Shown here piece by piece: positions 27,361 through 35,732 of a DNA stretch of 64,000 nt. The notes beneath the pieces were generated by a model that saw nothing but the letters and a program-made list of their open reading frames with translations, searched no databases and was not told the origin of the DNA. Origin of the DNA: an uncultured Lachnospiraceae bacterium. GTDB lineage: Bacteria > Bacillota > Clostridia > Lachnospirales > Lachnospiraceae. The translations under genes were made by a program, and so were the position numbers. The stretch spans positions 54,450 to 118,449 of the forward strand of contig CAJTTZ010000013.1 in the NCBI GenBank assembly GCA_910579505.1, written 5' to 3'. Within the stretch, counting starts at the first letter, position 1, and the number at the start of each line of letters is the position of its first letter.

Positions 27361-28056
27361 TCAGCGTGCATCCGCCCGCCGCAGCCGTATCTCCACCCGG
27401 CGAAGCGCCAGAGTCAGTATCTTAACCAGCACATAATAAATGACCGCTGTTCCGATTAGCGGCATAAACGCAATAAAGGTTGCGCTCTTGATGAAGTCTC
27501 CCGCCTTCTGGATGTCCATCAGTCCCACATAACCGACGATGGCGGTTTCCTTGATCAGCACGATAAACTCGTTGCACAGCGCAGGGAAAATATTTTTGAC
27601 CGCCTGCGGCACGACAATCCTGCTCATGGTCTGAAACGCGGAGAGCCCCAGAGACCTTCCCGCCTCCGTCTGCCCCTTGTCGATAGACAGGATGCCCGCC
27701 CGGACAATCTCGGACACATACGCGCCGGAATTGACGCCGAAGGCAATCGCTGCAATGATCCATTTATCAATATCAAGCGGTATCATCGGGAAGATAACGA
27801 AATAGATAATCATAAGCTGCGTCACCGATGGCGTGCTTCGGATTACATCCGTATAGACGCCGCCAATAAACCGAAGCAGTTTTTTCTTTGACAGATTGCA
27901 CATGGCAATCACCATGCCGATCAGAATACCGATAACAATGGCGAGAAGCGACACCTTGATCGTCACGCCGATACCGCTCAGAAGAAGCTTGTAGCGTTCT
28001 TCCCTGATAAAACATTTATAAAACTCATCGCTGAAATTCGCCGCCCACTCTGACAT
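27361..28056 (-). CDS. Polar amino acid ABC transporter, permease
   Basis: 231 residues from the Met at 28056 (MSEWAANFSDEFYKCF), HisM/GlnP type with about five membrane segments. GIGVTIKVSLLAIVIGILIG, VIRSTPSVTQLMIIYFVIFP and the EAA loop GQTEAGRSLGLSAFQTMSRI are typical. The earlier in-frame Met at 28110 lacks a ribosome site. First gene of the permease, ATPase, binding protein, sstT series. Confidence 0.93.
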   Translation of the reverse strand: MSEWAANFSDEFYKCFIREERYKLLLSGIGVTIKVSLLAIVIGILIGMVIAMCNLSKKKLLRFIGGVYTDVIRSTPSVTQLMIIYFVIFPMIPLDIDKWIIAAIAFGVNSGAYVSEIVRAGILSIDKGQTEAGRSLGLSAFQTMSRIVVPQAVKNIFPALCNEFIVLIKETAIVGYVGLMDIQKAGDFIKSATFIAFMPLIGTAVIYYVLVKILTLALRRVEIRLRRADAR

Positions 28057-28098
28057 CCGTCTTTCGTCCTTTCTATCTTCTGAACCCGTGCCCGCTCT

Positions 28099-28104
28099 AT
28101 CATA
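28099..28104 (-). promoter_or_regulatory. Extended -10 element for the amino acid ABC/sstT operon
   Basis: TATGAT preceded by TGG on the minus strand, 43 bases before the permease start. No good -35 is seen, as is usual for extended -10 promoters. Confidence 0.4.
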
Positions 28105-28126
28105 CCACAACCTTTTCCGAAAAGAA

Positions 28127-28159
28127 AGGAGAAAAATGCATATTATACACTTTTCTCCT
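28127..28159 (-). terminator. Terminator after the hybrid kinase gene
   Basis: 9-bp stem AGGAGAAAA/TTTTCTCCT with a 15-base loop, followed on the minus strand by TTCTTTTC. It separates the kinase gene from the downstream ABC operon. Confidence 0.55.
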
Positions 28160-28164
28160 CATAT

Positions 28165-30879
28165 TTAACCATCCAGTTCTTCCTTCCACTCCGCTATGAT
28201 TTCCTCGCACCGTTCCGTGTCGATATCTTCCACCGCATTTTTTAGTTTTTCGAATATGTCCCTCTGCGCGTCGCCGTAAGAATACTGGTTCATATCCCTG
28301 ATTGCCTGCTCCATGGCGTCCATGTCCAGATTTTCCATCGCCTCTTCCATCTGTTCAAAAAGTGCTTTCAGTTCTTCCACTTCAGCCGCCCTGCCGCTCT
28401 GTTCTTCCTCCTCTTTTACAAAGTAGGGAGCCAGAATGCCCTTATAGAACATATACTCCTCAAGCATGCCCGGCGTAATCTTGTGAATCAGCGCCGCGTT
28501 CCCGGCATTTCCCGCCGCCTCCATCTGCTCGGCTGTGTACGCCAGATCCGTGGCTCCGATCTGCCTTGACGCGCTCTTTAGCGCATGCACCTCCACCGTA
28601 TAATCCTTCCACCGCTCCTTCTGTTCATACTCCTGTATGAGCGCGCATTTCTTTTCGATCACGCGGTAATATTCCTTCAATACGGACCAGAAGAGTTCTT
28701 CGTTTCCAAGGAACCCCATCGCCTTCTGCACATCCAGACCTTCAATGACAATGTTCGTAGCCATCTGCGCACCGCCGTCGTCCCTGTGCATATTCCAAAC
28801 AGGTGCACCGCCTTTATTTTTCTTTTTCTCAATCTTCTCAGACGGCAGCCATTTGCGCAGTTTAGCGATCATATCCCTCATCTCGACCGGCTTCGTCACA
28901 AAATCATTCATACCCTCGCTGATAAACATCTCCGCCGTTCCCTCCACCGCATTGGCAGTGAGGGCGATAATCGGCACCTGTCCATTTTCCCCGAGCAGTC
29001 TGCGGATCACCCTTGTCGTCTCCACGCCATCCATCTCAGGCATCATGTGATCCATAAAAATAATATCGTAACGCTTGTCCGTGACCATCAGAACCGCGTC
29101 TTTACCGCTGAGCGCCGTCTCTATCTTCATCTCAAGCGGATTTAAAAGCCCCTTTGCCACCGTCAGGTTGATGGCGTTGTCGTCCACCACCAGAATCTCC
29201 GCCTCGGGCGCCACAAAATCAAAATCCTCAGCCTCCATCAGCGAAAAAGCGGCGTTGTCCTCCTTGCCGTTAAAAATATTCGCGAGTCCCAGAATATAGA
29301 GAGGCTTTTTCACCACGCGGATATTCGGCAGGTCATAGGAACGCACCGAACGGTAATTTGTCAGAAGCACACCGTTGACCTCGGGATGCAGCTTTAAAAA
29401 ATACTGTACGGCTTCCGTAAAAAGCGGCTGTTCTATAAAGAAATAGCCTGCGCCGTTCTCCTCTATTCGGTTTAAAACCTCCTCCGACTCCAGTCTCTCA
29501 TAGCTTACGCCCAGCCTTTCCATATCAATCGCCAGCTCCTGCGCAATGTAATCGTTCTGAAGCAGCCCCGCCGCCACAACATTTTCCGGCAGCTTTTCGA
29601 CTGAATGCTGGATGTCGGTCACCTTCTGGGGAATCACAAAGGAAAAGGTAGACCCCTTTCCGTATATGCTGTCCACATGGATTTTGCCCTTCATCAATGT
29701 TACGAGCTGTCTGCAGATGGCAAGCCCCAGCCCGGTTCCCTCAATATTTCGGTTTCTCTTGCTGTCAAGCTGCTGAAAGGACTGAAAGAGCTTATCCATA
29801 TCGCTCTCTTTGATACCGCTCCCCGTATCGGTGATAGATACAATCAGTTCTATCATGTCCTCCGCCGTCTGCAGGAAATCAATCTTCACATGGACATTTC
29901 CCTCCTTGGTAAATTTGACGGCGTTGTTGGCGAGATTCACCATAACCTGTTTGATCCGCACATTATCGCCGTAAAGTCCCGCCGGCAGATCCGGGTTCAC
30001 ATCCACCGTCAGCTCCACATCTTTACTGCCGATACGCGTCATAATTATATTAGACACGTCGTTAATCATGGACATCGGTTCATACTCCACGTCGCTGATG
30101 TCCATCATGCCCGATTCAATCTTAGAAAAGTCCAGAATATCATTGATAATCGTAAGTAGCGTCTGTCCTGACGATTTGATCTGCCCGATATATTCCCTCG
30201 CCGCCGGGGTCAGGTCCTCCCTGAGCGCCATCTCCGCCATACCAATCACCGCATTCATGGGGGTGCGGATCTCATGGCTCATATTTGCCAGAAAGTCCGA
30301 TTTCATGTTGGAGGTCTTTTTTAACTCCATGTTGGTAAGGCTCACCTGATATTTACTGTAGGCAATGTCCGAAAGGACGTTAGCTATCGTGTAGAGCGCA
30401 TTCGATACTTTCCTAACCGTCTCCTTATCCACAATCCTGATGCCCTGCGCAGCGTGTATCAAACCGTCCGCATCCACGCCGATCTCCTCCGCCACATGCC
30501 GCAGCTCCTCTTCGTCGGGAGGTATGGTCAGCATCTGTCCTCCGATAAAACATCCCACCAAGTGCCCGTGCGCCATAATGGGCGCAGCAAACGCCACCAG
30601 CCCGGCGTGGCAAAAGTAAGCGCAGGAACCGCCCGCCTTCGCGGCTCTCTCCACTCCCAGCTTATCGCACAGCTCGCACCGTTTCCGCCCTTCCTCGGTG
30701 TTGCGGATGTATTTTTTGCAAAAATCCGTAAACCCGGAAGGCTTCGTCTGTATCGCGCCGGAAGCGTCTGTAATCATAGATGCGATTCCCGACATCTCCG
30801 AAAACGCATCCTGTATTTTCTGTAAGGATTCCACATCTATCAAATCTGTCAGCTTGAGTTCGCTCTCTATGATCGCCAT
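28165..30879 (-). CDS. PocR-type hybrid sensor histidine kinase with receiver and HPt
   Basis: 904 residues, no clear membrane segment, so cytosolic. Order: PocR sensory domain (about 10-165, with Cys-rich CELCDK and CAYFCHAGLVAFAAPI), HisKA (phospho-acceptor His202 in FLANMSHEIRTPMNAVIG), HATPase (NLANNAVKFTKEG, GTGLGLAICRQL), a degenerate segment, receiver (about 565-690: LVVDDNAIN, FMDHMMPEMDG, LTANA, KPVEM) and HPt (EVHALKSASRQIGA). The phosphorelay is complete. PocR domains are reported to bind small hydrocarbon-derived ligands; the ligand here is unknown. The two-receiver gene is 31 bases upstream. Confidence 0.93.
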   Translation of the reverse strand: MAIIESELKLTDLIDVESLQKIQDAFSEMSGIASMITDASGAIQTKPSGFTDFCKKYIRNTEEGRKRCELCDKLGVERAAKAGGSCAYFCHAGLVAFAAPIMAHGHLVGCFIGGQMLTIPPDEEELRHVAEEIGVDADGLIHAAQGIRIVDKETVRKVSNALYTIANVLSDIAYSKYQVSLTNMELKKTSNMKSDFLANMSHEIRTPMNAVIGMAEMALREDLTPAAREYIGQIKSSGQTLLTIINDILDFSKIESGMMDISDVEYEPMSMINDVSNIIMTRIGSKDVELTVDVNPDLPAGLYGDNVRIKQVMVNLANNAVKFTKEGNVHVKIDFLQTAEDMIELIVSITDTGSGIKESDMDKLFQSFQQLDSKRNRNIEGTGLGLAICRQLVTLMKGKIHVDSIYGKGSTFSFVIPQKVTDIQHSVEKLPENVVAAGLLQNDYIAQELAIDMERLGVSYERLESEEVLNRIEENGAGYFFIEQPLFTEAVQYFLKLHPEVNGVLLTNYRSVRSYDLPNIRVVKKPLYILGLANIFNGKEDNAAFSLMEAEDFDFVAPEAEILVVDDNAINLTVAKGLLNPLEMKIETALSGKDAVLMVTDKRYDIIFMDHMMPEMDGVETTRVIRRLLGENGQVPIIALTANAVEGTAEMFISEGMNDFVTKPVEMRDMIAKLRKWLPSEKIEKKKNKGGAPVWNMHRDDGGAQMATNIVIEGLDVQKAMGFLGNEELFWSVLKEYYRVIEKKCALIQEYEQKERWKDYTVEVHALKSASRQIGATDLAYTAEQMEAAGNAGNAALIHKITPGMLEEYMFYKGILAPYFVKEEEEQSGRAAEVEELKALFEQMEEAMENLDMDAMEQAIRDMNQYSYGDAQRDIFEKLKNAVEDIDTERCEEIIAEWKEELDG

Positions 30880-30910
30880 AGCAACCTCCCTCTACAAAAA
30901 CATCATTTTA

Positions 30911-31789
30911 TCAGCCCAGGACGCCTTTTATTGTGGAGGACAGCTTCTCCATGTCAATCGGCTTGGCAAGATACCCCTGCGGTTTCATCGCCAGTACCTC
31001 CATTATCTTATTTCTGTCTGTTACACCCGTGAGGAACACGACGGGAAGGTTTCTTGTCGCCGGATTCTCCCGGATCTTAGCAAGGACCGCTGCCCCGTTA
31101 TCCACCGGCATCTCATAATCGAGAATCACCATGTCCGTCTTCTTCGTCTCAAGGAACTTAAGGGCAATCTTGCCGCTGATGGCTGTCGCCACATCATAGC
31201 GCTCCACCAGATAGCCTTTTAAGAGCTTAAGCACACTGCTGTCGTCGTCCACAACAAGAATATGCTTCTTCCTCGCCGCCTCTTCCCTCAGCTTCCTCTC
31301 CTTCTCCTCTTCTTTCGCAAGCTGGGCAAGAAGTTCCTCCGCCACCCGCATGACATCCTCCGTTTTAAGCGTGCTCTCCGGCACTGTCACGGACCGTTTC
31401 CCCAGGCCGCCCTCCGGCCGCTTTTCCTTCAGAAGTCTGACAATGCCCTCTTCCAGCTTCTGCGTGGAAATCGGCCGGCGGAATATCGTGACATTCATGG
31501 AAGGCGCAATGCGCACAAACTGCTCGCATTCATCGGCATCCCCGACAACCACTATAGGAATCCTCTCCTCCGAAATCTTGCCTTCCACATTGACAAACCG
31601 TTTCAGATCATCGGGATTTTCCCCGTAAAGACAGTAGACGAACACGTCCGGCTGCACATATTTGATATGGTTTATAATATCGTCGTAGCGCTCCGAGGTG
31701 CTGACACACTCAAAGCTGAAATCCATATAAGTAAAAAATTCATTGATTACCATCTTGTTGTTTCCCGTCAGTAAAACTTTGTACTTCAT
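30911..31789 (-). CDS. Response regulator with a degenerate and an intact receiver domain
   Basis: 292 residues. Residues 1-120 have the receiver fold outline (VLLTGNNKMVINEFF, PDVFVYCLYG, IPIVVVGD, IFRRPIS) but lack the phospho-acceptor Asp. Residues 170-290 form a complete receiver: LVVDDDSSVLKLL, acceptor in MVILDYEMPVDNG, VVFLTG and LAKPID. A charged coiled linker joins them. There is no DNA-binding output, so it probably works as a phosphate carrier or binding partner for the kinase just downstream. Confidence 0.88.
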   Translation of the reverse strand: MKYKVLLTGNNKMVINEFFTYMDFSFECVSTSERYDDIINHIKYVQPDVFVYCLYGENPDDLKRFVNVEGKISEERIPIVVVGDADECEQFVRIAPSMNVTIFRRPISTQKLEEGIVRLLKEKRPEGGLGKRSVTVPESTLKTEDVMRVAEELLAQLAKEEEKERKLREEAARKKHILVVDDDSSVLKLLKGYLVERYDVATAISGKIALKFLETKKTDMVILDYEMPVDNGAAVLAKIRENPATRNLPVVFLTGVTDRNKIMEVLAMKPQGYLAKPIDMEKLSSTIKGVLG

Positions 31790-31933
31790 AACCCCTACCC
31801 CCTCGTCTGTGCACTGTGTATTGCCTTCATTATACCAAACTGCGGTGTTTTATGCACTGCTATTTTTCCAATTGAGACGCCGAAAAAAATATGGTAACAT
31901 ATTTCTATCAAGTACATGGGAGACGGATGCATT

Positions 31934-32821
31934 ATGATGAAAGAAATTAAATGGAACGACCGCTTTAACGTCGGTGTAGAAAGCATTGACAGCGCCCACA
32001 GGAAATTGTTTTCCATCGTGGGAAAACTGATCGCCCTCAACGCGGACGAAGGCAAACAGCAGCACGCATGCCGCGAGGGCATTAAATATTTCAAAAGCTA
32101 TACCATGAAGCATTTTGCGGACGAGGAAGCTTACATGCAGTCCATCAATTACCCGGATCTCGCCATCCATAAAAGTCTGCACGACAGCCTGCGGGATAAG
32201 ACGCTCCCGGCTCTGGAGGCGGAGATGGAGGCAAACGACTATTCCACCGAATCGGTAGGACATTTTCTTGGAATCTGCGTGGGATGGCTGAACGGCCATA
32301 TCATGGTCGAAGACCGTGCCATCACAGGTAAGAACCCGCACAAATGGGTGCACCAGCCGGATGACAACGAGCTGGAAAACTTGGAAAAAGCGCTTTCACA
32401 GGCGCTGGAAAGTCTGTCGCAGGCGGATGTCGATGTCATCAGCCGCCGCTACAGCGGGGAGGAATTTTCCACGGGAAAAACACTCTGCTTCCGCCTGACC
32501 TACCGCACGGAAGAAAAGAAACCCATCCGAATCTATCTGGTTTATGAAGAATCCCTTGTCCTGCACGCTCTCAGCGAAATCCTTGGGAAAGATATTCACA
32601 GGATTGACCAGACAGTTGTCACCGCCATGAAGCTTTTGTCGGAGCAGTTTGTAAATCGGCTGAAAACGCACTTCCCGCTTACGGAATGCGGCACCCTTGA
32701 GCGGAACGACATGCTGACCTTTGAACAGTTTGTCCGCACATTCGACAAGGAATATCCGCCCTACAGCCTGCTTCTTAGCGCGGAGGGGAAGGGGTACTTC
32801 GCGTTCTGCGCACAGGTATAA
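31934..32821 (+). CDS. Bacteriohemerythrin with C-terminal CheX-like domain
   Basis: 295 residues from the ATG at 31934 (GGGAGA ten bases upstream; an earlier ATG at 31916 is possible). Residues 5-135 form a hemerythrin four-helix bundle with the di-iron ligands visible in SAHRKLF, KHFADEEAYM, AIHKSLHD and NGHIMVED. Residues 150-295 resemble the CheX/CheC fold (ILGKDIHRIDQTVVTAMKLL and a long beta hairpin at the end), a domain known from phosphatases or adaptors in chemotaxis. It probably senses oxygen or iron state and passes this to signalling partners. It is divergent from the two-receiver gene. Confidence 0.85.
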   Translation: MMKEIKWNDRFNVGVESIDSAHRKLFSIVGKLIALNADEGKQQHACREGIKYFKSYTMKHFADEEAYMQSINYPDLAIHKSLHDSLRDKTLPALEAEMEANDYSTESVGHFLGICVGWLNGHIMVEDRAITGKNPHKWVHQPDDNELENLEKALSQALESLSQADVDVISRRYSGEEFSTGKTLCFRLTYRTEEKKPIRIYLVYEESLVLHALSEILGKDIHRIDQTVVTAMKLLSEQFVNRLKTHFPLTECGTLERNDMLTFEQFVRTFDKEYPPYSLLLSAEGKGYFAFCAQV

Positions 32822-32872
32822 CATTTTGGGTCTGCCTGATACCGCTCCATTTTCCCCTCTTTATGCCAAAAC

Positions 32873-32905
32873 AGAGCATATAGATTTTTCGTTTCTATAT
32901 GCTCT
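32873..32905. terminator. Bidirectional terminator hairpin
   Basis: Perfect 12-bp stem AGAGCATATAGA/TCTATATGCTCT with a nine-base loop, between the convergent hemerythrin gene and the small acidic gene. The stem is AT-rich and the following T-runs are short. Confidence 0.65.
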
Positions 32906-32912
32906 GACGCTT

Positions 32913-33173
32913 TTAAGATTCTTCCTCTAATTCCGCCGCCTCCTCCAACCACTCCCGCAAATTTTCTTTTGAATTAAGCCTCAAAGCTCTCTTAGTGTTT
33001 GTATAATCGGGCGGCATTACCTCAGCCATCACTACCATATGTTTTCTTTTTTCTCCATCCCCAAAGACACCTTCCTTATCCAAACCCGCCATAACTTTTT
33101 CCATGGAATCCATGCGGAACTCGTATTCCTGCATAAAGTCTTCCTCTTCAAAAGCATCTCTTTCTTCCGTCAT
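32913..33173 (-). CDS. Small acidic hypothetical protein
   Basis: 86 residues, strongly acidic at both ends (EERDAFEEEDF and EWLEEAAELEEES). I do not recognise it. The ATG at 33173 has AAGG touching it; the Met at 33134 has GAGGAAG six bases upstream and may be the real start, giving 73 residues. A terminator lies on each side. Confidence 0.5.
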   Translation of the reverse strand: MTEERDAFEEEDFMQEYEFRMDSMEKVMAGLDKEGVFGDGEKRKHMVVMAEVMPPDYTNTKRALRLNSKENLREWLEEAAELEEES

Positions 33174-33263
33174 CCTTCAATGTCTCTACAAAAATCTCGT
33201 CAGCACCTTTTTCCTTTTCCACGTTTTCCCTACCCTCCTTTTGCGAGCATTTCCTTTATAACA

Positions 33264-33292
33264 AAAGGCTGGTAAAATGCTATCCAGCCTTT
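33264..33292 (-). terminator. Terminator after MFS gene
   Basis: Perfect 9-bp stem AAAGGCTGG/CCAGCCTTT with an 11-base loop, 50 bases after the MFS stop; followed on the minus strand by TGTTAT. Confidence 0.6.
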
Positions 33293-33341
33293 CCTACTCT
33301 TCTATATCTTTTATACGCTCTTTAATTTTTCACGCCGCCTG

Positions 33342-34628
33342 CTACTCCGTATAACTGTATCTTCGCAAAATCCGTCCGAATCCCAGACAGATCACCACCC
33401 CGAGCACACCGAGAATAAACATCATCATCGCCGCACCCGATCCTTTCCCCTCGCCGAACAATCTGACAAGCATACCCTGCGCGGGCGCTGCCGCCATCAC
33501 CGGTTCACAGAAATGATCTACCATAAAACCGCCCAGAGACAAACCAATCGGAATGGTAAAAAACTGCAGCGTATTTCTGCAGGAATAGACACGTCCCTGC
33601 ATATCCACAGGAATCGTCGTCCGCAAAATCACGTCCAGATTTGCGCTCATCACAGGCACTAACAGCCAGCCGATGATCTGCCCCATGCACCACAATACAG
33701 GCAGCTTGGTAAATGCCAGCAGAAAATTTTCCGTGCCAAGCGAAAACAGCATCGTCAGATAGATTACCCGGACACGGTTTTTTGGCGCGGGCAGCGCCGT
33801 CACAATCATACTGCCAAATAGCATGGCTATTCCCGCGCAGGAAGTCACAATTCCCAGAACCGTCTCCCCGCCGTTTTCCCTCGGCAAAATTAATGCCGGA
33901 AGCACCGCGTCAAACGCCGACGCCACGAAATTGACCCCTGCCAGAAACAGAATCAATACAAGCACCAGCTCATTTTCCTTAAGGCAGACAAGCCCCGCCT
34001 TGACCGTTTCCAGAAAAGATTCCTGTCCCGCCTCTTCTTTCTGTTCCGGCATGGACAGCTTTACCCCGAACAGCAAGGCAAGAAAAGCGATTGTGAAAGT
34101 GGCCAGATCCACATAAATGACAATGTCCATCCCCGCAAAGGCATACAGCGCCGTGGCAAAGACAGGATTCAGGATCGTCACAAGCGACGAAGAAAAAGAC
34201 CGCAGGCCGCTCGTCTTCTGGTAATGCTTTTTCGGTGTGATCATGGTCATCGCCACGTCGCCTGCGGGCTGCTGCACCGTATTCATCAAGCCTGTCAGGG
34301 CATTCAGAATATACATATGGACAGGCCGCAGCAAATCCGCTTTCAGCAAAATCAGAACCGTCACGGAGCAGCATGCCGCCAGCGTATCGCAGACAAGCAT
34401 CACCTTTTTCTTGTCCCACCTGTCGCTCAATGCACCTGCAAAAATACTCATCACCACATAAGGCGCGTAATTGCACACCGCAAGAAGCGCCGTCTGCAGC
34501 GCGGACCCCGTCTTTTCATAGAGCCACAGCGTGAGCGCGAACCCCGTCATGGCGCTCCCAAGCTGCGACAGCGACTGGGTACTCCAAAGAATCAGAAACG
34601 TTTTTAATTCCTTTATGTTATTTTTCAT
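33342..34628 (-). CDS. MFS family drug exporter (MefA/MdtG-like)
   Basis: 428 residues, 12 membrane segments, N-terminus MKNNIKELKTFLILWSTQSL, MFS loop 2-3 motif GALSDRWDKKKVML. This is the branch that includes macrolide and other antibiotic exporters. The start at 34628 has AAAGGA directly upstream. The 211-base leader holds a 14-codon open frame with a strong ribosome site and a candidate H-type pseudoknot, which implies inducible expression through translation of the leader, as known for macrolide and lincosamide resistance genes. Confidence 0.92.
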   Translation of the reverse strand: MKNNIKELKTFLILWSTQSLSQLGSAMTGFALTLWLYEKTGSALQTALLAVCNYAPYVVMSIFAGALSDRWDKKKVMLVCDTLAACCSVTVLILLKADLLRPVHMYILNALTGLMNTVQQPAGDVAMTMITPKKHYQKTSGLRSFSSSLVTILNPVFATALYAFAGMDIVIYVDLATFTIAFLALLFGVKLSMPEQKEEAGQESFLETVKAGLVCLKENELVLVLILFLAGVNFVASAFDAVLPALILPRENGGETVLGIVTSCAGIAMLFGSMIVTALPAPKNRVRVIYLTMLFSLGTENFLLAFTKLPVLWCMGQIIGWLLVPVMSANLDVILRTTIPVDMQGRVYSCRNTLQFFTIPIGLSLGGFMVDHFCEPVMAAAPAQGMLVRLFGEGKGSGAAMMMFILGVLGVVICLGFGRILRRYSYTE

Positions 34629-34674
34629 TTTCCTTTGCTCCTTTGATTTGTAATATGAATCAAGATGCAAAGGC

Positions 34675-34732
34675 TGAGGACAACGCCTTTTACGGCTCCC
34701 CTCCATGCAATGTCCTCATCCCTTGCATGGAG
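34675..34732 (-). promoter_or_regulatory. Candidate H-type RNA pseudoknot in the MFS leader
   Basis: Reading the minus strand: stem 1 is CTCCATGCAA (34732-34723) with TTGCATGGAG (34710-34701), 10 bp perfect. Its loop is GGGA followed by TGAGGACA (34718-34711). That segment pairs perfectly, 8 bp, with TGTCCTCA at 34682-34675. Loop sizes are 4, 0 and 18 bases, a classic geometry. The leader ORF stop codon lies inside the 5' arm of stem 2, so translating ribosomes would open both stems. No T-run follows, so control is more likely at translation or by alternative folding. Confidence 0.6.
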
Positions 34733-34760
34733 CGTCTGCAATGCACAATACTAACGGCAT
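34716..34760 (-). CDS. 14-residue leader peptide upstream of MFS exporter
   Basis: ATG at 34760 to TGA at 34716, predicted peptide MPLVLCIADAPCKG. It has the strongest ribosome binding site in the region, AAAAGGAGG seven bases upstream (34776-34768). It ends inside the pseudoknot of the MFS leader. Its size, position and stop placement match attenuation leaders that sense antibiotic-stalled ribosomes. It lies 87 bases before the MFS start and is not in frame with it. Confidence 0.6.
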   Translation of the reverse strand: MPLVLCIADAPCKG

Positions 34761-34839
34761 TCTGCTACCTCCTTTTATTTTGGAACTGCTGCCACAGTTT
34801 CCTATTTCATAAAGAATGTATCTCTTAACCCGGAATATT

Positions 34840-35322
34840 TTACAGTTCTTCCCGTATCATTCGCCATGCCTCCACCAGCCGTTCCAGCGAATACCCCGCG
34901 TTCGCCGGGCTTGTGGAAGGCAGGACAACCGCCTCCCGCCCCGTCACCGGGAAAATATATTTCTGGTACAGCTGCTGCGCTTTCCCGCCGTTGGTATAAA
35001 TGGCGCGGATGTCCGCACAGTTTAAAATCTGTGATAAATCATTGGGCGTCACATCACGGATGCTGGCGTCCGAGGAGCCTGTGATCTCACAGCTTGCAAT
35101 CACATCCCACACCGCGACATGGTGGAATATAAGCATCTCCCTTTTCTGCGCCACCGTTTCCGGCACCGCACAGCCAAGCACCTGGGCCATCACCCGCCAG
35201 AAGCGGTTCTGCTTATGACCATAAAAAAACTGCTGCTCCCTCGATTTCACAGAGGGGAAACTGCCAAGTATCAAAATTTTGGAGTGCTCGTCGTAGAGCG
35301 GTGGGATCGGATGGGTAAGCAT
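34840..35322 (-). CDS. DNA-deoxyinosine (hypoxanthine) glycosylase, uracil-DNA glycosylase superfamily
   Basis: 160 residues. Removes deaminated bases from DNA. ILILGSFPSVKSREQQFFYGHKQNRFW is the family 6 (HDG) first motif, and LPSTSPANAG is the second active-site motif. Length fits single-domain enzymes of this group. AAAGGAG lies six bases before the ATG and overlaps the end of the HEPN gene (11-base gap), so it is probably in one operon with the MNT/HEPN pair. Confidence 0.9.
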   Translation of the reverse strand: MLTHPIPPLYDEHSKILILGSFPSVKSREQQFFYGHKQNRFWRVMAQVLGCAVPETVAQKREMLIFHHVAVWDVIASCEITGSSDASIRDVTPNDLSQILNCADIRAIYTNGGKAQQLYQKYIFPVTGREAVVLPSTSPANAGYSLERLVEAWRMIREEL

Positions 35323-35333
35323 TTGGGGCTCCT

Positions 35334-35732
35334 TTAATTTTTATAACTTTCAACATACTCCTCTATTTGTTGAACAAAGTGCTCTGCGTTTTTTAGCTGT
35401 TCCTCCGCCTCTGTCCGACCCGCAACATAAAAATCATCATAATCTGATTTCTCTCTGCAAAGTGAACTATCTTTTATAATATCAGCCAGTTTCCTATCCA
35501 AAATTTTTGTTTTCAAATACTCTTTTGTGAAGAAAGAAATTACACCGGAATGCTTTGAAGAATCAAATTCTTTCAAGGCATTGGCCGACCGCATTGCGTG
35601 GAAAACAGCATAATATGACCTGTTTAATGAAGTCTTAAATTCCCCGATTTCCAGATTCCCCTTCGATGCTGACAACATTTCTCTGGCTCTTTCCAGACGA
35701 TATCCCGCCAATTCCTTTAAGCTGCCTTCCAT
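35334..35732 (-). CDS. HEPN domain protein, probable toxin of MNT/HEPN module
   Basis: 132 residues from the ATG at 35732, which has GGAAGGA eight bases upstream; the longer frame from 35786 overlaps the upstream gene too far. Contains the HEPN signature LNRSYYAVFHAMRSANAL, where Arg-x6-His fits the ribonuclease motif of the superfamily, and the C-terminal RTEAEEQLKNAEHFV helix. It overlaps the nucleotidyltransferase gene by 16 bases in a different frame. Typical HEPN/MNT order is reversed in some genomes; here MNT comes first. Confidence 0.87.
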   Translation of the reverse strand: MEGSLKELAGYRLERAREMLSASKGNLEIGEFKTSLNRSYYAVFHAMRSANALKEFDSSKHSGVISFFTKEYLKTKILDRKLADIIKDSSLCREKSDYDDFYVAGRTEAEEQLKNAEHFVQQIEEYVESYKN

